In this document: positions 10,917 to 19,282 of the stretch, in pieces
How positions within the stretch are numbered: position 1 is the first letter of the stretch
How the letters are laid out: each line of letters opens with the position of its first letter
Assembly (NCBI GenBank): GCA_016717335.1
Contig: JADKFS010000002.1
Location: forward strand, 434,001-498,000
Direction: 5' to 3'
Length of the DNA: 64,000 bases
Source of the DNA: Candidatus Ribeiella danica
Lineage (GTDB): Bacteria > Chloroflexota > Chloroflexia > Chloroflexales > Roseiflexaceae
Program-made: the position numbers and the translations under genes
The notes under the pieces: model-generated
Database searches by the model: none
What the model saw: only the letters and a program-made list of their open reading frames with translations
Told to the model about the DNA's origin: nothing

Positions 10917-12005
10917 ATGACAAGGGCTCGTCTGCGCGACCTTGGCATCGCCATCGGCGCGCTGCCGACCGGCCCGCACAACGCGATCACCGACGTGCCG
11001 GGCGTGCTGGTCGGCCAGACCACGTTGGTCTACGATACGCCGCGGGTGGCGCGCACCGGCGTGACCGTGATCGTGCCGCGCGGCGGCACGATCTGGGAGG
11101 ACCGCGTGTTCGGCGGATTCTTCTCGTTCAACGGCTGCGGCGAGATGACCGGCCTGCCCTGGCTCGAAGAGTCGGGCATGCTCGACTCGGCGATCGGCAT
11201 CACCAACACCCACGGCGTGGGCCTGGCGCGCGACGCGATCGTGGCCCACGCGGTGCGGCACGGGCAGATCGGCGGCTTCCTGCTGCCGGTCGCGGCCGAG
11301 ACCTACGACGGCTGGCTGAGCGACATCGACGCCTTCCACATCACGCAGGAGCACGTCATCCAGGCGCTCGACGCCGCGCGGGCCGGCCCGGTCGACGAGG
11401 GCAACGTCGGCGGCGGCACCGGGATGATCTGCCACGGCTTCAAGGGCGGCATCGGCACCTCGTCGCGCGTGGCCGAGACGACGTGCGGCAGCTACACCGT
11501 CGGCGCGCTGGTGCAGGCCAACTACGGCGCGCGGCGCGACCTGCGCGTCGACGGCGTGCCGGTCGGGCGGGAGATCGGGCCTGACCGGGTGCCGGTGCGG
11601 GTGGAGCCGCCGGCCGAGCCGCCCTCCGGCGCCGGCTCGATCATCGTCGTGATCGCCACCGACGCGCCGCTGCTGCCGGTGCAGTGCAAGCGGCTGGCCC
11701 GCCGCGCCGCCACCGGACTCGCGCGGGCCGGCGGGGTGGGCTACAACGGCAGCGGCGACATCTTCCTGGCCTTCGCGACCGGCAACCACCTGCCGCAGGG
11801 CGAGGGGCTGCTCGACCTGAAGATGCTGCCGCACGACCAGATCGACCCGCTGTTCGTCGCGACGGCCGACGCAGTCGAGGAGGCCATCCTCAACGCGCTG
11901 TGCGCCGCCGAGACGATGACCGGCTACCGCGGGCGCACGGTCCACGCGCTGCCGCTGGACGAGCTGCAGCGCGTGATGGCGCGCTACCGGCCGTCGCCGG
12001 CATGA
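10917..12005 (+). CDS. DmpA/BapA-type aminopeptidase (peptidase family S58)
   Basis: A 362-residue member of the P1/S58 family: self-cleaving N-terminal-nucleophile hydrolases that release N-terminal D- or L-amino acids or beta-amino acids. Family features visible are ALPTGPHNAITDVPGVLVG, GLPWLEESG, EGNVGGGTGM, HGFKGGIGTSSR and YNGSGDIFLAF. By family precedent, cleavage occurs before the Ser of GAGSIIVVIATDAPL (residue about 241). That leaves a beta chain of about 122 residues, close to that of DmpA. The ATG follows GGAGAGGAG by 6 nt. It sits between the NAD-related fusion and a secreted protein on one strand, which suggests an operon. Physiological substrate unknown. Confidence 0.9.
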   Translation: MTRARLRDLGIAIGALPTGPHNAITDVPGVLVGQTTLVYDTPRVARTGVTVIVPRGGTIWEDRVFGGFFSFNGCGEMTGLPWLEESGMLDSAIGITNTHGVGLARDAIVAHAVRHGQIGGFLLPVAAETYDGWLSDIDAFHITQEHVIQALDAARAGPVDEGNVGGGTGMICHGFKGGIGTSSRVAETTCGSYTVGALVQANYGARRDLRVDGVPVGREIGPDRVPVRVEPPAEPPSGAGSIIVVIATDAPLLPVQCKRLARRAATGLARAGGVGYNGSGDIFLAFATGNHLPQGEGLLDLKMLPHDQIDPLFVATADAVEEAILNALCAAETMTGYRGRTVHALPLDELQRVMARYRPSPA

Positions 12006-12017
12006 GAGGAGGTTAGC

Positions 12018-13757
12018 ATGAGCCGACGAGCGATCCTGTTCCTGCCGCTGGTCTTGCTGGCCGCCGCGCTGGCGCCGGCCGCCGCGGCCGCGCCGGGCGA
12101 GCGCTGCTTCCCGGAGACCGGCGAGTGCGCCGCGGGGCGCTTCCTGCAGTTCTGGGACGGCAACGGCGGCCTGGCGGTGTTCGGCCTGCCGGTCTCCGAG
12201 CAGCGCACCGAGCAGGGCGGCGAAGGCGCGTTCGCCACGCAGTGGTTCGAGCGCGAGCGCTTCGAGGCGCACCCCGAGAACCGCGCGCCCTACGATGTGC
12301 TGCTCGGCCGGCTCGGCGACGAGCAGCTGCGCCGCCAGGGCCGCGACTGGCAGACCTTCCCGAAGGGCGCGCCGCAGCCCGGCTGCCAGTTCTTCCCCGA
12401 GACCGGCCACGCCGTCTGCGAGCCGTTCCTGAGCTACTGGCGCGGCCACGGCCTGGAGTTCGACGGCCGGGGCGGCAAGAGCTTCCAGGAGTCGCTGGCG
12501 CTGTTCGGCTACCCGATCTCCGAGCCGGCGGTCGAGACCAACAGCTCGGGCTTCAGCGGGCTGACGCAGTGGTTCGAGCGGGCGCGCTTCGAGTACGTGC
12601 CGGCCAACCCCGACCCGTTCAAGGTGCTGCTCGGCCGGCTGGGCGCCGAGGTGTTTGACCCCAGCGCCGGCGCGAGCCCGCCGCAGTACCACCGGGTCCA
12701 GGCGCCCGGCTGGCCGCACCCGCTCGAGGTGCCGGTCGGCTTCACGATCCAGGAGGCCGCGGCCGGCCTGGCGGCGCCGCGCTTCATGGCGATCGACCCG
12801 GCCGACGGCACGGTCGTCTACGGCTCGCACACGACCAGCCAGGTGGTGCGGCTGCGCGACTGGAACGGCGACGGGCGCTTCGACCAGGCCCAGACGATCG
12901 CGGGCGGGCTGGCGGCGGTGCACAGCGTGGCGTTCGTCGGCGGCCAGCTGTACGCCGCGGCCGAGGACCGGCTGGTGCGGCTGTCGAGCTTCGACGCAAG
13001 CGGCGCGGCGCGCCAGGTCGACCAGATCGCCGCGCTGCCGAGCGGCGCCAAGGACCTGTACGGCCACCGCACCCGCACCGTCGCGCTTGGGCCGGACGGC
13101 AAGCTGTACGTCTCGGTCGGCTCGTCGTGCGACGTGTGCGTGGAGGACACGCCGCAGCGCGCGGCGATCCTGCGGATGAACCCGGACGGGAGCGGCGTGG
13201 AGGTCTTCGCCGCGGGGCTGCGCAACACCGTCGGCTTCGACTGGCGGCCGTTCACGAGCGAGCTGTGGGGCGCGGACATGGGCCGCAACAACCTCGGCCA
13301 GAATCGCGTATCGGACGAGCTGAACCTGCTCGAGCAGGGCAAGCGCTACGGCTGGCCGTTCTGCTACGACGACAACGTGCCGAACCCCGAGTTCAACGAC
13401 CCGGCCAGGTGCGCGGGCGCGACCGCGCCGGCCATCAAGTTCCCGCCGCACTGGGCGCCGCTCGGCCTGGTGTTCTACAACCGGCCGGCCTTCCCGGCCG
13501 CCTACCAGGGCGACGCGCTGGTGGCCTTCCACGGCACCGCGAAGGACCAGGTGCAGCAGCTCGGCGGCTACCTGGTCGCGCGCGTGCGCTTCAGGCACGG
13601 CAGGCCGGTGGGGATGGAGGACCTGGTGCGCGGCTGGAACGCCAACGGCGACGTGTGGGGCCGGCCGGCCGGGCTGCTGATCGACCGCGACGGCAGCCTG
13701 CTGATCACCGACGACCTGAACGGGCGGATCTTCCGGCTGCGCTACGTGGGGAGGTAA
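12018..13757 (+). CDS. Secreted protein: two CFPETG modules plus glucose/sorbosone dehydrogenase-like beta-propeller
   Basis: A 579-residue exported protein. A signal peptide (RRAILFLPLVLLAAALAPAAAAA) ends near residue 25. Residues 30-110 and 125-205 are two copies of a module (CFPETGECAAGRFLQFWDGNGGL...FGLPVSE, then QWFERERFE and LLGRLGDE) that also occurs in the 38.1 kb protein. From about 235 it is a soluble-aldose/sorbosone-dehydrogenase propeller (VPVGFTIQEAAAGLAAPRFMAI, LGPDGKLYVSVGSSCDVC, GLRNTVGFDW, YGWPFCYDDN). The usual substrate is an aldose with PQQ as cofactor; whether PQQ binds here is unknown. AGGAGGTTAGC precedes the ATG. The stop runs into an octamer repeat tract. Confidence 0.85.
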   Translation: MSRRAILFLPLVLLAAALAPAAAAAPGERCFPETGECAAGRFLQFWDGNGGLAVFGLPVSEQRTEQGGEGAFATQWFERERFEAHPENRAPYDVLLGRLGDEQLRRQGRDWQTFPKGAPQPGCQFFPETGHAVCEPFLSYWRGHGLEFDGRGGKSFQESLALFGYPISEPAVETNSSGFSGLTQWFERARFEYVPANPDPFKVLLGRLGAEVFDPSAGASPPQYHRVQAPGWPHPLEVPVGFTIQEAAAGLAAPRFMAIDPADGTVVYGSHTTSQVVRLRDWNGDGRFDQAQTIAGGLAAVHSVAFVGGQLYAAAEDRLVRLSSFDASGAARQVDQIAALPSGAKDLYGHRTRTVALGPDGKLYVSVGSSCDVCVEDTPQRAAILRMNPDGSGVEVFAAGLRNTVGFDWRPFTSELWGADMGRNNLGQNRVSDELNLLEQGKRYGWPFCYDDNVPNPEFNDPARCAGATAPAIKFPPHWAPLGLVFYNRPAFPAAYQGDALVAFHGTAKDQVQQLGGYLVARVRFRHGRPVGMEDLVRGWNANGDVWGRPAGLLIDRDGSLLITDDLNGRIFRLRYVGR

Positions 13758-13772
13758 GCCGCGACGAGGGGA

Positions 13773-13966
13773 CGAGGAGACAAGGAGACAAGGAGACAAG
13801 GAGACAAGGAGACAAGGAGACAAGGAGACAAGGAGACAAGGAGACAAGGAGACGAGTGGGTGACAAGGTGACAAGGTGACAAGGTGACGATTCGCTGATC
13901 TTCACCCGGTCACCCGGTCACCTTGTCACCCACTCGGCCACCCGGCCACCCGGTCACCCGGTCAGG
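13773..13966 (+). repeat. Short tandem octamer repeats (GGAGACAA)n, then GGTGACAA and inverted GGTCACCC words
   Basis: About ten uninterrupted 8-bp units GGAGACAA pass into GGTGACAA units. Their complement (TTGTCACC, GGTCACCC, GGCCACCC) follows to 13966, so the whole tract can fold as one long hairpin. It lies between two convergent genes. The same words recur inside uvrC (36.1 kb) and at 41.9, 45.6 and 56.5 kb. Confidence 0.92.
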
Positions 13967-13967
13967 G

Positions 13968-14324
13968 CTAGGCGGCGCGGCGAACCGGGCGCTTGCGCTC
14001 TGATTTTCGCTTTAGCCCGACCGTCGTCAAGGCGTCCGACTCGTCGCCGAACTGCGCGCGCACCTCGTGCTTGGCCTTGAGCAGCGCGTTGTGCATCGCC
14101 CACTCCGAGGCGATCGCGGCGACGCGAGCGCGATCCAGCGCCTGCGTGGCGCGGATCTCTTCCTGCTGGGCGGCGTGCATCTGCTGCTCCAGGCTGATGA
14201 GCTTCTCGCTGGTGCAGGCGGCGTCGTGCGGGGCGTAGCCGGGCAGCGTCTGGATGCCGATCAGCGTCTTCTTGTCGGCGTCGAGGTCCTCGACACGCAG
14301 GCGGCGGTTCTGGTTTACAGCCAC
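13968..14324 (-). CDS. Small conserved-looking hypothetical protein, helical
   Basis: A 118-residue protein starting MAVNQNRRLRVEDLDADKKTL. The middle (SEKLISLEQQMHAAQQEEIRATQALDRARVAAIASE) looks like a coiled coil. The C-terminus is strongly basic (LKRKSERKRPVRRAA). The GTG at 14324 is chosen because AGGAGG sits 6 nt upstream; longer frames have no ribosome site. Function not recognised. It faces the plus-strand genes on both sides and stands alone. A structural or nucleic-acid-binding role would fit the basic tail but is a guess. Confidence 0.6.
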   Translation of the reverse strand: MAVNQNRRLRVEDLDADKKTLIGIQTLPGYAPHDAACTSEKLISLEQQMHAAQQEEIRATQALDRARVAAIASEWAMHNALLKAKHEVRAQFGDESDALTTVGLKRKSERKRPVRRAA

Positions 14325-14479
14325 AGTAATCCTCCTCATACGTACGTTTGCGATGCGGATCGCGGCGCTGTGTGTCTCTCCGGCCGCATCGTCGCCCAAG
14401 CTCGGGCTGTTGCTGCCGATTATATGCGCCGTCTATACCAAAATATTACCAAGTGTCGTTAGTGGAGCTGAAGCACCGC

Positions 14480-14695
14480 CGCGCCGGCGGAGGCGGAGCA
14501 CGCGCCGGCTGCCCGACCGCCAGGACAGCGGAGGCGGCGCGCGCGGCTGTTCTACGAGCGCCAGGACGGCGGAGGCGGCGCGCGCGGCTGTTCTACGAGC
14601 GCCGGCGCGGCGGAGGCGACGCGCGCCGCTGCTGCACGAGCGCCGGCGCGGCGGAGACGATGCACGCGCGACTGCTGCTCAACCGCTGCTCGCTA
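14480..14695 (+). repeat. 41-bp tandem repeat, about five degenerate units
   Basis: Related units (GCCAGGACGGCGGAGGCG..., GCCGGCGCGGCGGAGGCG...) start near 14480, 14521, 14562, 14603 and 14644, giving a 41-bp period. Because 41 is not a multiple of 3, it is unlikely to be coding. It occupies much of the 640-bp gap between the orphan gene and the CHAT operon. Confidence 0.8.
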
Positions 14696-14789
14696 TCCCC
14701 TGTCGCCTGTCCGCTGAGGTGACGTATCTTCTTGCGATGGAACGCGTCCCGCCGGCGTGCAAGCATGCAAAAACGCACGTCACACCCCC

Positions 14790-14858
14790 TCTCCCCTGTT
14801 CCCTCTCCCCTCTCCCCTGTTCCCTTTCCTCTGTCCCCTGTCCCCTGTCCCCTTGTCA
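14790..14858 (+). repeat. Polypyrimidine short tandem repeat tract
   Basis: Degenerate tandem words TCCCCTG/TTCCCTC/TCCCCTGT fill about 70 bp. The tract ends in CCTTGTCATCC, which supplies the -35 box of the promoter listed next. Confidence 0.85.
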
Positions 14859-14882
14859 TCCTGTCGCCTTTTGCTGTACAAT
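14853..14882 (+). promoter_or_regulatory. Candidate promoter of the CHAT operon
   Basis: TTGTCA (14853-14858) and TACAAT (14877-14882) each match consensus at 5 of 6 bases with an 18-bp spacer. They lie about 80 nt upstream of the first gene. Confidence 0.5.
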
Positions 14883-14962
14883 CGTCGCGACGCGCTACGA
14901 CGCGCGGCAGGCGCATGCTTCCCCTTCCCGGCAGTACGCACAGCGCACACAAGGAGCATACG

Positions 14963-15343
14963 ATGGAGCAACCGGCATCGTTTATGATCCAGATCGCCGC
15001 CGACCTCCCCGCCGACCAGCGCGAGGGGCTGCTGGACGCGCTGGCGGGCCGCGCGGTGCAGCTGCGCGAGGTTACGGCCCGCGACCCCGCCGGCGCCTGG
15101 CTGATGTTCATGGCGATCGGCACTGCGGTTGTCGCCGCGGCCGAGGGCGCGAAGGCGGTGGTGGGCGCGGCGAACGAGGCGATCAAGCTGGCCGAGACGA
15201 TCAACGCCTGGCGCGCGAAGTGCCGCGCCGCGCGCGTGACGCCCGCCGCGCGGCTTGAGGCGCCCGGCCGGCCCGCGCTCGATCTGGCCGCCGCGAGCGA
15301 CGACGAGGTGCTGGCCTGGTTCATGGCAGGTAAGCCCGAATGA
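14963..15343 (+). CDS. Small protein paired with the CHAT-STAND gene (possible effector or adaptor)
   Basis: A 126-residue protein starting MEQPASFMIQIAADLPADQREGLLDALAGRAVQLREV, preceded by AAGGAGCATACG. The first ~40 residues resemble a small alpha/beta adaptor. A hydrophobic/amphipathic stretch follows (AWLMFMAIGTAVVAAAEGAKAVVGAA, residues about 48-73) that could be a membrane segment. Then comes a charged helix and the tail DDEVLAWFMAGKPE. Its TGA overlaps the downstream ATG by 4 nt, indicating translational coupling. Family not recognised. Its position mirrors small effector or effector-associated proteins next to STAND NTPases in conflict systems. Confidence 0.65.
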   Translation: MEQPASFMIQIAADLPADQREGLLDALAGRAVQLREVTARDPAGAWLMFMAIGTAVVAAAEGAKAVVGAANEAIKLAETINAWRAKCRAARVTPAARLEAPGRPALDLAAASDDEVLAWFMAGKPE

Positions 15344-17997
15344 GCGCGCCGCGGGTCGACCAGCCCGGCTGGCAGGTGCACGGCAATGTCTTCAACGTGG
15401 TGTTCGACGCCGCCGGCTTTGCCGGCGAGCCGCGCGCCCGCGCCTACCTGCGCCTGCTGGCGGTGCTCGCCACGCCGCTGAGCGACGCGCGCGGCGACGG
15501 CCCGCCCACCGGCAGGCCGCTGGACGTGTGGGGCGAGTGGGAGCGCTTGCAGGAAGCAACCGGCCGCGCGCGCGACGCCGTCGGGGGGCGCGGCGTGCCG
15601 TGGGCGATGGTGCGGCTGGCCCCGCCTACGCCGGACGCGCTCGGCCGCGCGCTGGCCGCGCGCGACCCCGGCTACCAGGCACTGCACGTCAGCTGCCACG
15701 GCACGCCGGCCGGCCTGCTGCTGGAGGACGAGCAGGGCCGCGAGGTTTTGCTGCCGGTCGACCGGCTGGTCGACATAGTGCGCCGCAGCGGCGCGCGGCT
15801 GGTGGTGCTCAACGCCTGCGAGTCCGAGGAGATCGCCCGCGCGCTGGTCGAGCGGGCTGGGGTGGCCTGCGCGATCGCCACGCGCAGCCAGATCTACGAG
15901 CCCGAGGCGGTGCTGCTGAGCGACCAGCTCTACGGCTACCTTGCCGCGGGCGCGAGCGCGGGCGTGGCCTTTGATCGCGCGCGCCAGGCGATTACGGCCG
16001 GGATTTCCGACGGCTCGCTGCTCGCGCCCGGCACGCCCGAGGAGCGCGCCGCCAACCTGCTGCTGCTCGGCGACCCCGGCCTCACGCTCGACCTCGACCC
16101 CGGCCAGGAGCCGGCGCGCGAGCCGTGGTTCATCCGCAACCCGGTGCCGCAGAACCGCGAGTTGGACTACCAAGCGCTCAAGGGGTTCGTGGGCCGCGCG
16201 GGCGAGCTGCGGCGGCTCGCAGGCTGGCTGGGCGAGCGCGGCCGACTGGCCGGCCTGCTGTGCGGCGTGGGCGGAATGGGCAAGACCAGCCTGGCGCTCA
16301 ACGCCGCGCTGCGCTGCGCCTGGCGCTTCCGCGCGGTCGCCTTCGCCAGCGCCAAGCACGATCCCGCCGGCTGGGGGCTGGCGCACATCCTACGGGCGCT
16401 CAACGAGGCGCTGGAGACCACCGGCGACGCGCGCGACGCCGACAACCTGCCCGGCGCGGTGGCCCACCGGCTCAACACCTACCGCGTGCTGCTGCTGCTC
16501 GACAACCTTGAGACGCTCGACCCGCCGCGCGCGGCCGAGCTTGCGCGCACGCTGCGCCTGGTCGACCCGCACGGCGGCTCGCGCGTGCTGATGACGCTGC
16601 GCCCGCGCGAGCACGACCCGCTGACTGGGCTGGTCGACCGGCGCGACCGCTTCGAGATTGAGGCGCTGGACGAGGCCGCGGCGCTGCGGCTGGCATGGGA
16701 CGAGTGCCAGCGCCAGGCAGTCACGCTGCCGCCGGCCGGCGCGCTCGCGCCCGAGGAGGCCATGCGCCTGGAGCGGCTGCGGCGGCAGGCCGGCCTGCCG
16801 GCGACGATCTCGCGCGCGGCGCTGGCGCCCTACGACGAGCTGGCCGGGCTGGCGTTCCGGCACCCCTACCTGCTCAAGCTGGCGGCCGGGCTGGTCGCCG
16901 ACGAGGGCTGGGACGGCGCGCGCCTGCGGCTGGAGCGTATGCGCGGGCGCGACGTCGAGGATGCGCTGCAGGAGCTGATCGGCCGCATGCTCGACGCGCT
17001 GCTGGCGCGCGCCCCCGGCAGCCTGGCGGCGCTGCACGCGCTGCTGGCCTTCCCCGGCGGTGCCGAGGAGGCGCACTTGCGCGCGGTGGTGACCAGCGGC
17101 GAGGACGGCGGGGATGACGCGGCGATCGACTTCCGCGACAGCGTGCTGCGGCCGGCCGAGGCCGCCGGGCTGATCGCCCGGCGCGGCGCGCGCTACGACC
17201 TCGACCCGCCGGTGCTGCGGGCCTACGTCGAGCGGCGCCAGGCGCCCGACCCAGTCGTACTGGAGGACTACCGCCGCCGCCAGGCCGCGGCCATGCTGGC
17301 AGTCGTGCAGGATTACGACGACGCGCTCCGCGCGGGCCGCATGACCTACAACGCGCCGCTGGAGTGGGCCAACGTCGGCGCCGCGCTGGACTGGCTGGCC
17401 CGGACCGCGCTACACGACGACGAAGCGGCGCGGCTGCTGGTCGACTACAAGACTCCGGCCAGAAACACGCTGCACAACAACTACGACCCGCGGTTGCGCG
17501 GCTGGCTCGACGCGACGCTCGCGGCCGCGCGGCGGCTCGGCGACCGGCTGGGCGAAGCCAACGTGCAGAAGGCGCTTGGCGACGTGCAGCAGTTCCGGGA
17601 TGAGCGGGACGCGGCGCTGGAGAGTTACGCGGCGGCGCTCACGCTCTTCCGCGCGGTGGGCTCAAAGCTGGGCGAAGCCAACGTGCTGGCCGCGCAGAGC
17701 CGCCTGCTGATCGACGCCGACCCCGAGCAGTCGGCGCTCCTGCTCGACCGCGCGATCACACAGTACGCCGCGATCGGCGCTGTGTTCAGTGTCGGCGCGG
17801 CGCTCGGCAACTATGGCATTGCGCTGCTTGGCCGCGCGCGCTCCGCGGAGGCGTCGAGCTACCTGCAGCGCGCGCGGGAGATATTCGCTCAGGTTCACGC
17901 CGAGCAATATGTGGCGATGATGGACGACTTGCTCGCGCGGGCGCAGGGCGGCGATGATGCCGTGGAGGGCGATCGGGCGGGCGGCGGAGACGCGTGA
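15340..17997 (+). CDS. CHAT protease - STAND/NB-ARC NTPase - TPR-like protein
   Basis: An 885-residue protein with three parts. Residues about 1-250 are a CHAT (caspase-like) domain: catalytic His in LHVSCHGTP (about residue 120) and catalytic Cys in VLNACESEE (about residue 160). Residues about 280-650 are a STAND/NB-ARC NTPase: P-loop GVGGMGKTSL (Lys about 315), Walker B VLLLLDNLE (Asp about 388), and arginine-rich sensor VLMTLRPREHD. The C-terminal 200 residues are TPR-like helices (GEANVQKALGDVQQF, LGEANVLAAQSRLLI). By family knowledge this is a signal-activated protease switch of the kind found in bacterial conflict and cell-death systems; its trigger and substrate are unknown. It overlaps the upstream small gene by 4 nt. 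No CRISPR or gasdermin-like gene is adjacent. Confidence 0.88.
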   Translation: MSAPRVDQPGWQVHGNVFNVVFDAAGFAGEPRARAYLRLLAVLATPLSDARGDGPPTGRPLDVWGEWERLQEATGRARDAVGGRGVPWAMVRLAPPTPDALGRALAARDPGYQALHVSCHGTPAGLLLEDEQGREVLLPVDRLVDIVRRSGARLVVLNACESEEIARALVERAGVACAIATRSQIYEPEAVLLSDQLYGYLAAGASAGVAFDRARQAITAGISDGSLLAPGTPEERAANLLLLGDPGLTLDLDPGQEPAREPWFIRNPVPQNRELDYQALKGFVGRAGELRRLAGWLGERGRLAGLLCGVGGMGKTSLALNAALRCAWRFRAVAFASAKHDPAGWGLAHILRALNEALETTGDARDADNLPGAVAHRLNTYRVLLLLDNLETLDPPRAAELARTLRLVDPHGGSRVLMTLRPREHDPLTGLVDRRDRFEIEALDEAAALRLAWDECQRQAVTLPPAGALAPEEAMRLERLRRQAGLPATISRAALAPYDELAGLAFRHPYLLKLAAGLVADEGWDGARLRLERMRGRDVEDALQELIGRMLDALLARAPGSLAALHALLAFPGGAEEAHLRAVVTSGEDGGDDAAIDFRDSVLRPAEAAGLIARRGARYDLDPPVLRAYVERRQAPDPVVLEDYRRRQAAAMLAVVQDYDDALRAGRMTYNAPLEWANVGAALDWLARTALHDDEAARLLVDYKTPARNTLHNNYDPRLRGWLDATLAAARRLGDRLGEANVQKALGDVQQFRDERDAALESYAAALTLFRAVGSKLGEANVLAAQSRLLIDADPEQSALLLDRAITQYAAIGAVFSVGAALGNYGIALLGRARSAEASSYLQRAREIFAQVHAEQYVAMMDDLLARAQGGDDAVEGDRAGGGDA

Positions 17998-18092
17998 TGA
18001 ATGGGGCCGGCGGCGGCGAACGTCGATCGATGGCAGGGTGTCTCAGCGGACGCGCCGCGACGGGCACAATGAACATCGCCGCAATGCGATGG

Positions 18093-18116
18093 AGGGGCGT
18101 TCAATTGAACGCCCCT
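18093..18116. repeat. 24-bp perfect palindrome (REP-like)
   Basis: AGGGGCGTTCAA is followed by its exact reverse complement. It lies in the 262-bp gap between the CHAT gene and trpD. Similar GGGGCRTTCAA palindromes are common dispersed repeats in Chloroflexi and Cyanobacteria (from memory). The rest of the gap shows no gene or clear promoter. Confidence 0.7.
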
Positions 18117-18259
18117 ACGGCGAAAACCCACCGATAGGGTGACAACCCACCGAGATCGACAATCGGACGATGTTCGAGCGACTATGAACGGCGCACCCCA
18201 ACGGAGCCGGTGCGCATCAATGTAGCGCCGCGAGCGCGCGGCGCGTAGGAGAACCGCTC

Positions 18260-19282
18260 ATGCCAATCCGCGACCAGATCGTCCAGCTCGTGCGCGGCAG
18301 GGACCTCTCGCAGGCCGAGGCGGCCGAGGCGATGGAGGAGATCATGACCGGCGTGGCCACCCCGGCGCAGATCGCCGCGTTTCTGACCGCGCTGCACCTG
18401 AAGGGCGAGACCGAGGCCGAGATCGCCGGGATGGCCGCGGTGATGCGCGACAAAGCCACGCCGGTGCACTACGACGGCGCGGTGCTGGACACCTGCGGCA
18501 CGGGCGGCGACGCCTCGGGCACGTTCAACATCTCGACCACCGCCGCGTTCGTCGCGGCCGGCGCGGGCGCGGTGGTGGCCAAGCACGGCAACCGCGCGAT
18601 GTCGAGCGCCTGCGGCTCGGCCGACGTGCTGGAGGCGCTGGGCGTGAATATCGAGCTCGACGCCGAGGGCGTGGCGCGCTGCCTGCGCCAGGCCGGCATC
18701 GGCTTTATGTTCGCGCCGCGCTTCCACCCGGCCATGCGCTACGCCGGCCCGGTGCGCCGCGAGATCGGCATCCGCACGGCCTTCAACATCCTCGGCCCGC
18801 TGACCAACCCGGCCCGCGCGCGCCACCAGGTCGTCGGCGTGGCCGACGCTGCCCTGGCCGAGAAGCTGGCCCGCGCGCTGGCGCGGCTCGACACGGTCCA
18901 CGCGCTGGTGGTGCACGGCCACGGCGGGCTGGACGAGCTGGCGCTCAGCGGGCCGAACCTGGCCTTCGAGGTGCGCGCCGGCCAGGAGCCGCGCCGCTCC
19001 GAGATCTCGGCCGCCGCGCTGGGGCTGGCGCCGGCCGCGCGCGAGGCGGTGCTGGGCGGCGACGTGGCCGCGAACGTCGCGACCGCGCGGGCGATCGTCG
19101 GCGGCGAGGAGCAGGGGCCGAAGCGCGACATCGTGCTGCTGAACGCCGCCGCCGCGCTGGTGGCGGCCGACAGGGCCGGCGACCTGCGCGAGGGGCTGGA
19201 GCTGGCCCGCGCGAGCCTGCGCTCCGGCGCGGCGCGCGAGCGGATGGAGCGCATGGTTGCGGCCAGCCGCCAGGCGAGCTAG
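18260..19282 (+). CDS. trpD: Anthranilate phosphoribosyltransferase
   Basis: A 340-residue enzyme that joins anthranilate to PRPP, the second step of tryptophan synthesis. The PRPP loop LDTCGTGGDASGTFNIST, the anthranilate-site motif AKHGNRAMSS and the LGPLTNPARA segment are intact. The helical N-terminal dimerisation domain (SQAEAAEAMEEIMTGVATPAQIAAFL) is typical. GGAGAACCGCTC precedes the ATG. It is solitary and lies on the opposite strand, about 25 kb from trpG/trpE, so it is not obviously under the T-box found at 50.4-50.8 kb. Confidence 0.96.
   Translation: MPIRDQIVQLVRGRDLSQAEAAEAMEEIMTGVATPAQIAAFLTALHLKGETEAEIAGMAAVMRDKATPVHYDGAVLDTCGTGGDASGTFNISTTAAFVAAGAGAVVAKHGNRAMSSACGSADVLEALGVNIELDAEGVARCLRQAGIGFMFAPRFHPAMRYAGPVRREIGIRTAFNILGPLTNPARARHQVVGVADAALAEKLARALARLDTVHALVVHGHGGLDELALSGPNLAFEVRAGQEPRRSEISAAALGLAPAAREAVLGGDVAANVATARAIVGGEEQGPKRDIVLLNAAAALVAADRAGDLREGLELARASLRSGAARERMERMVAASRQAS

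Noticed and set aside
13127..13879. Frame reading through the (GGAGACAA)n tract (repeating GDKETRRQ)
   Set aside because: A +1 shadow of the sorbosone-dehydrogenase-like gene that continues into the repeat; no start signal.
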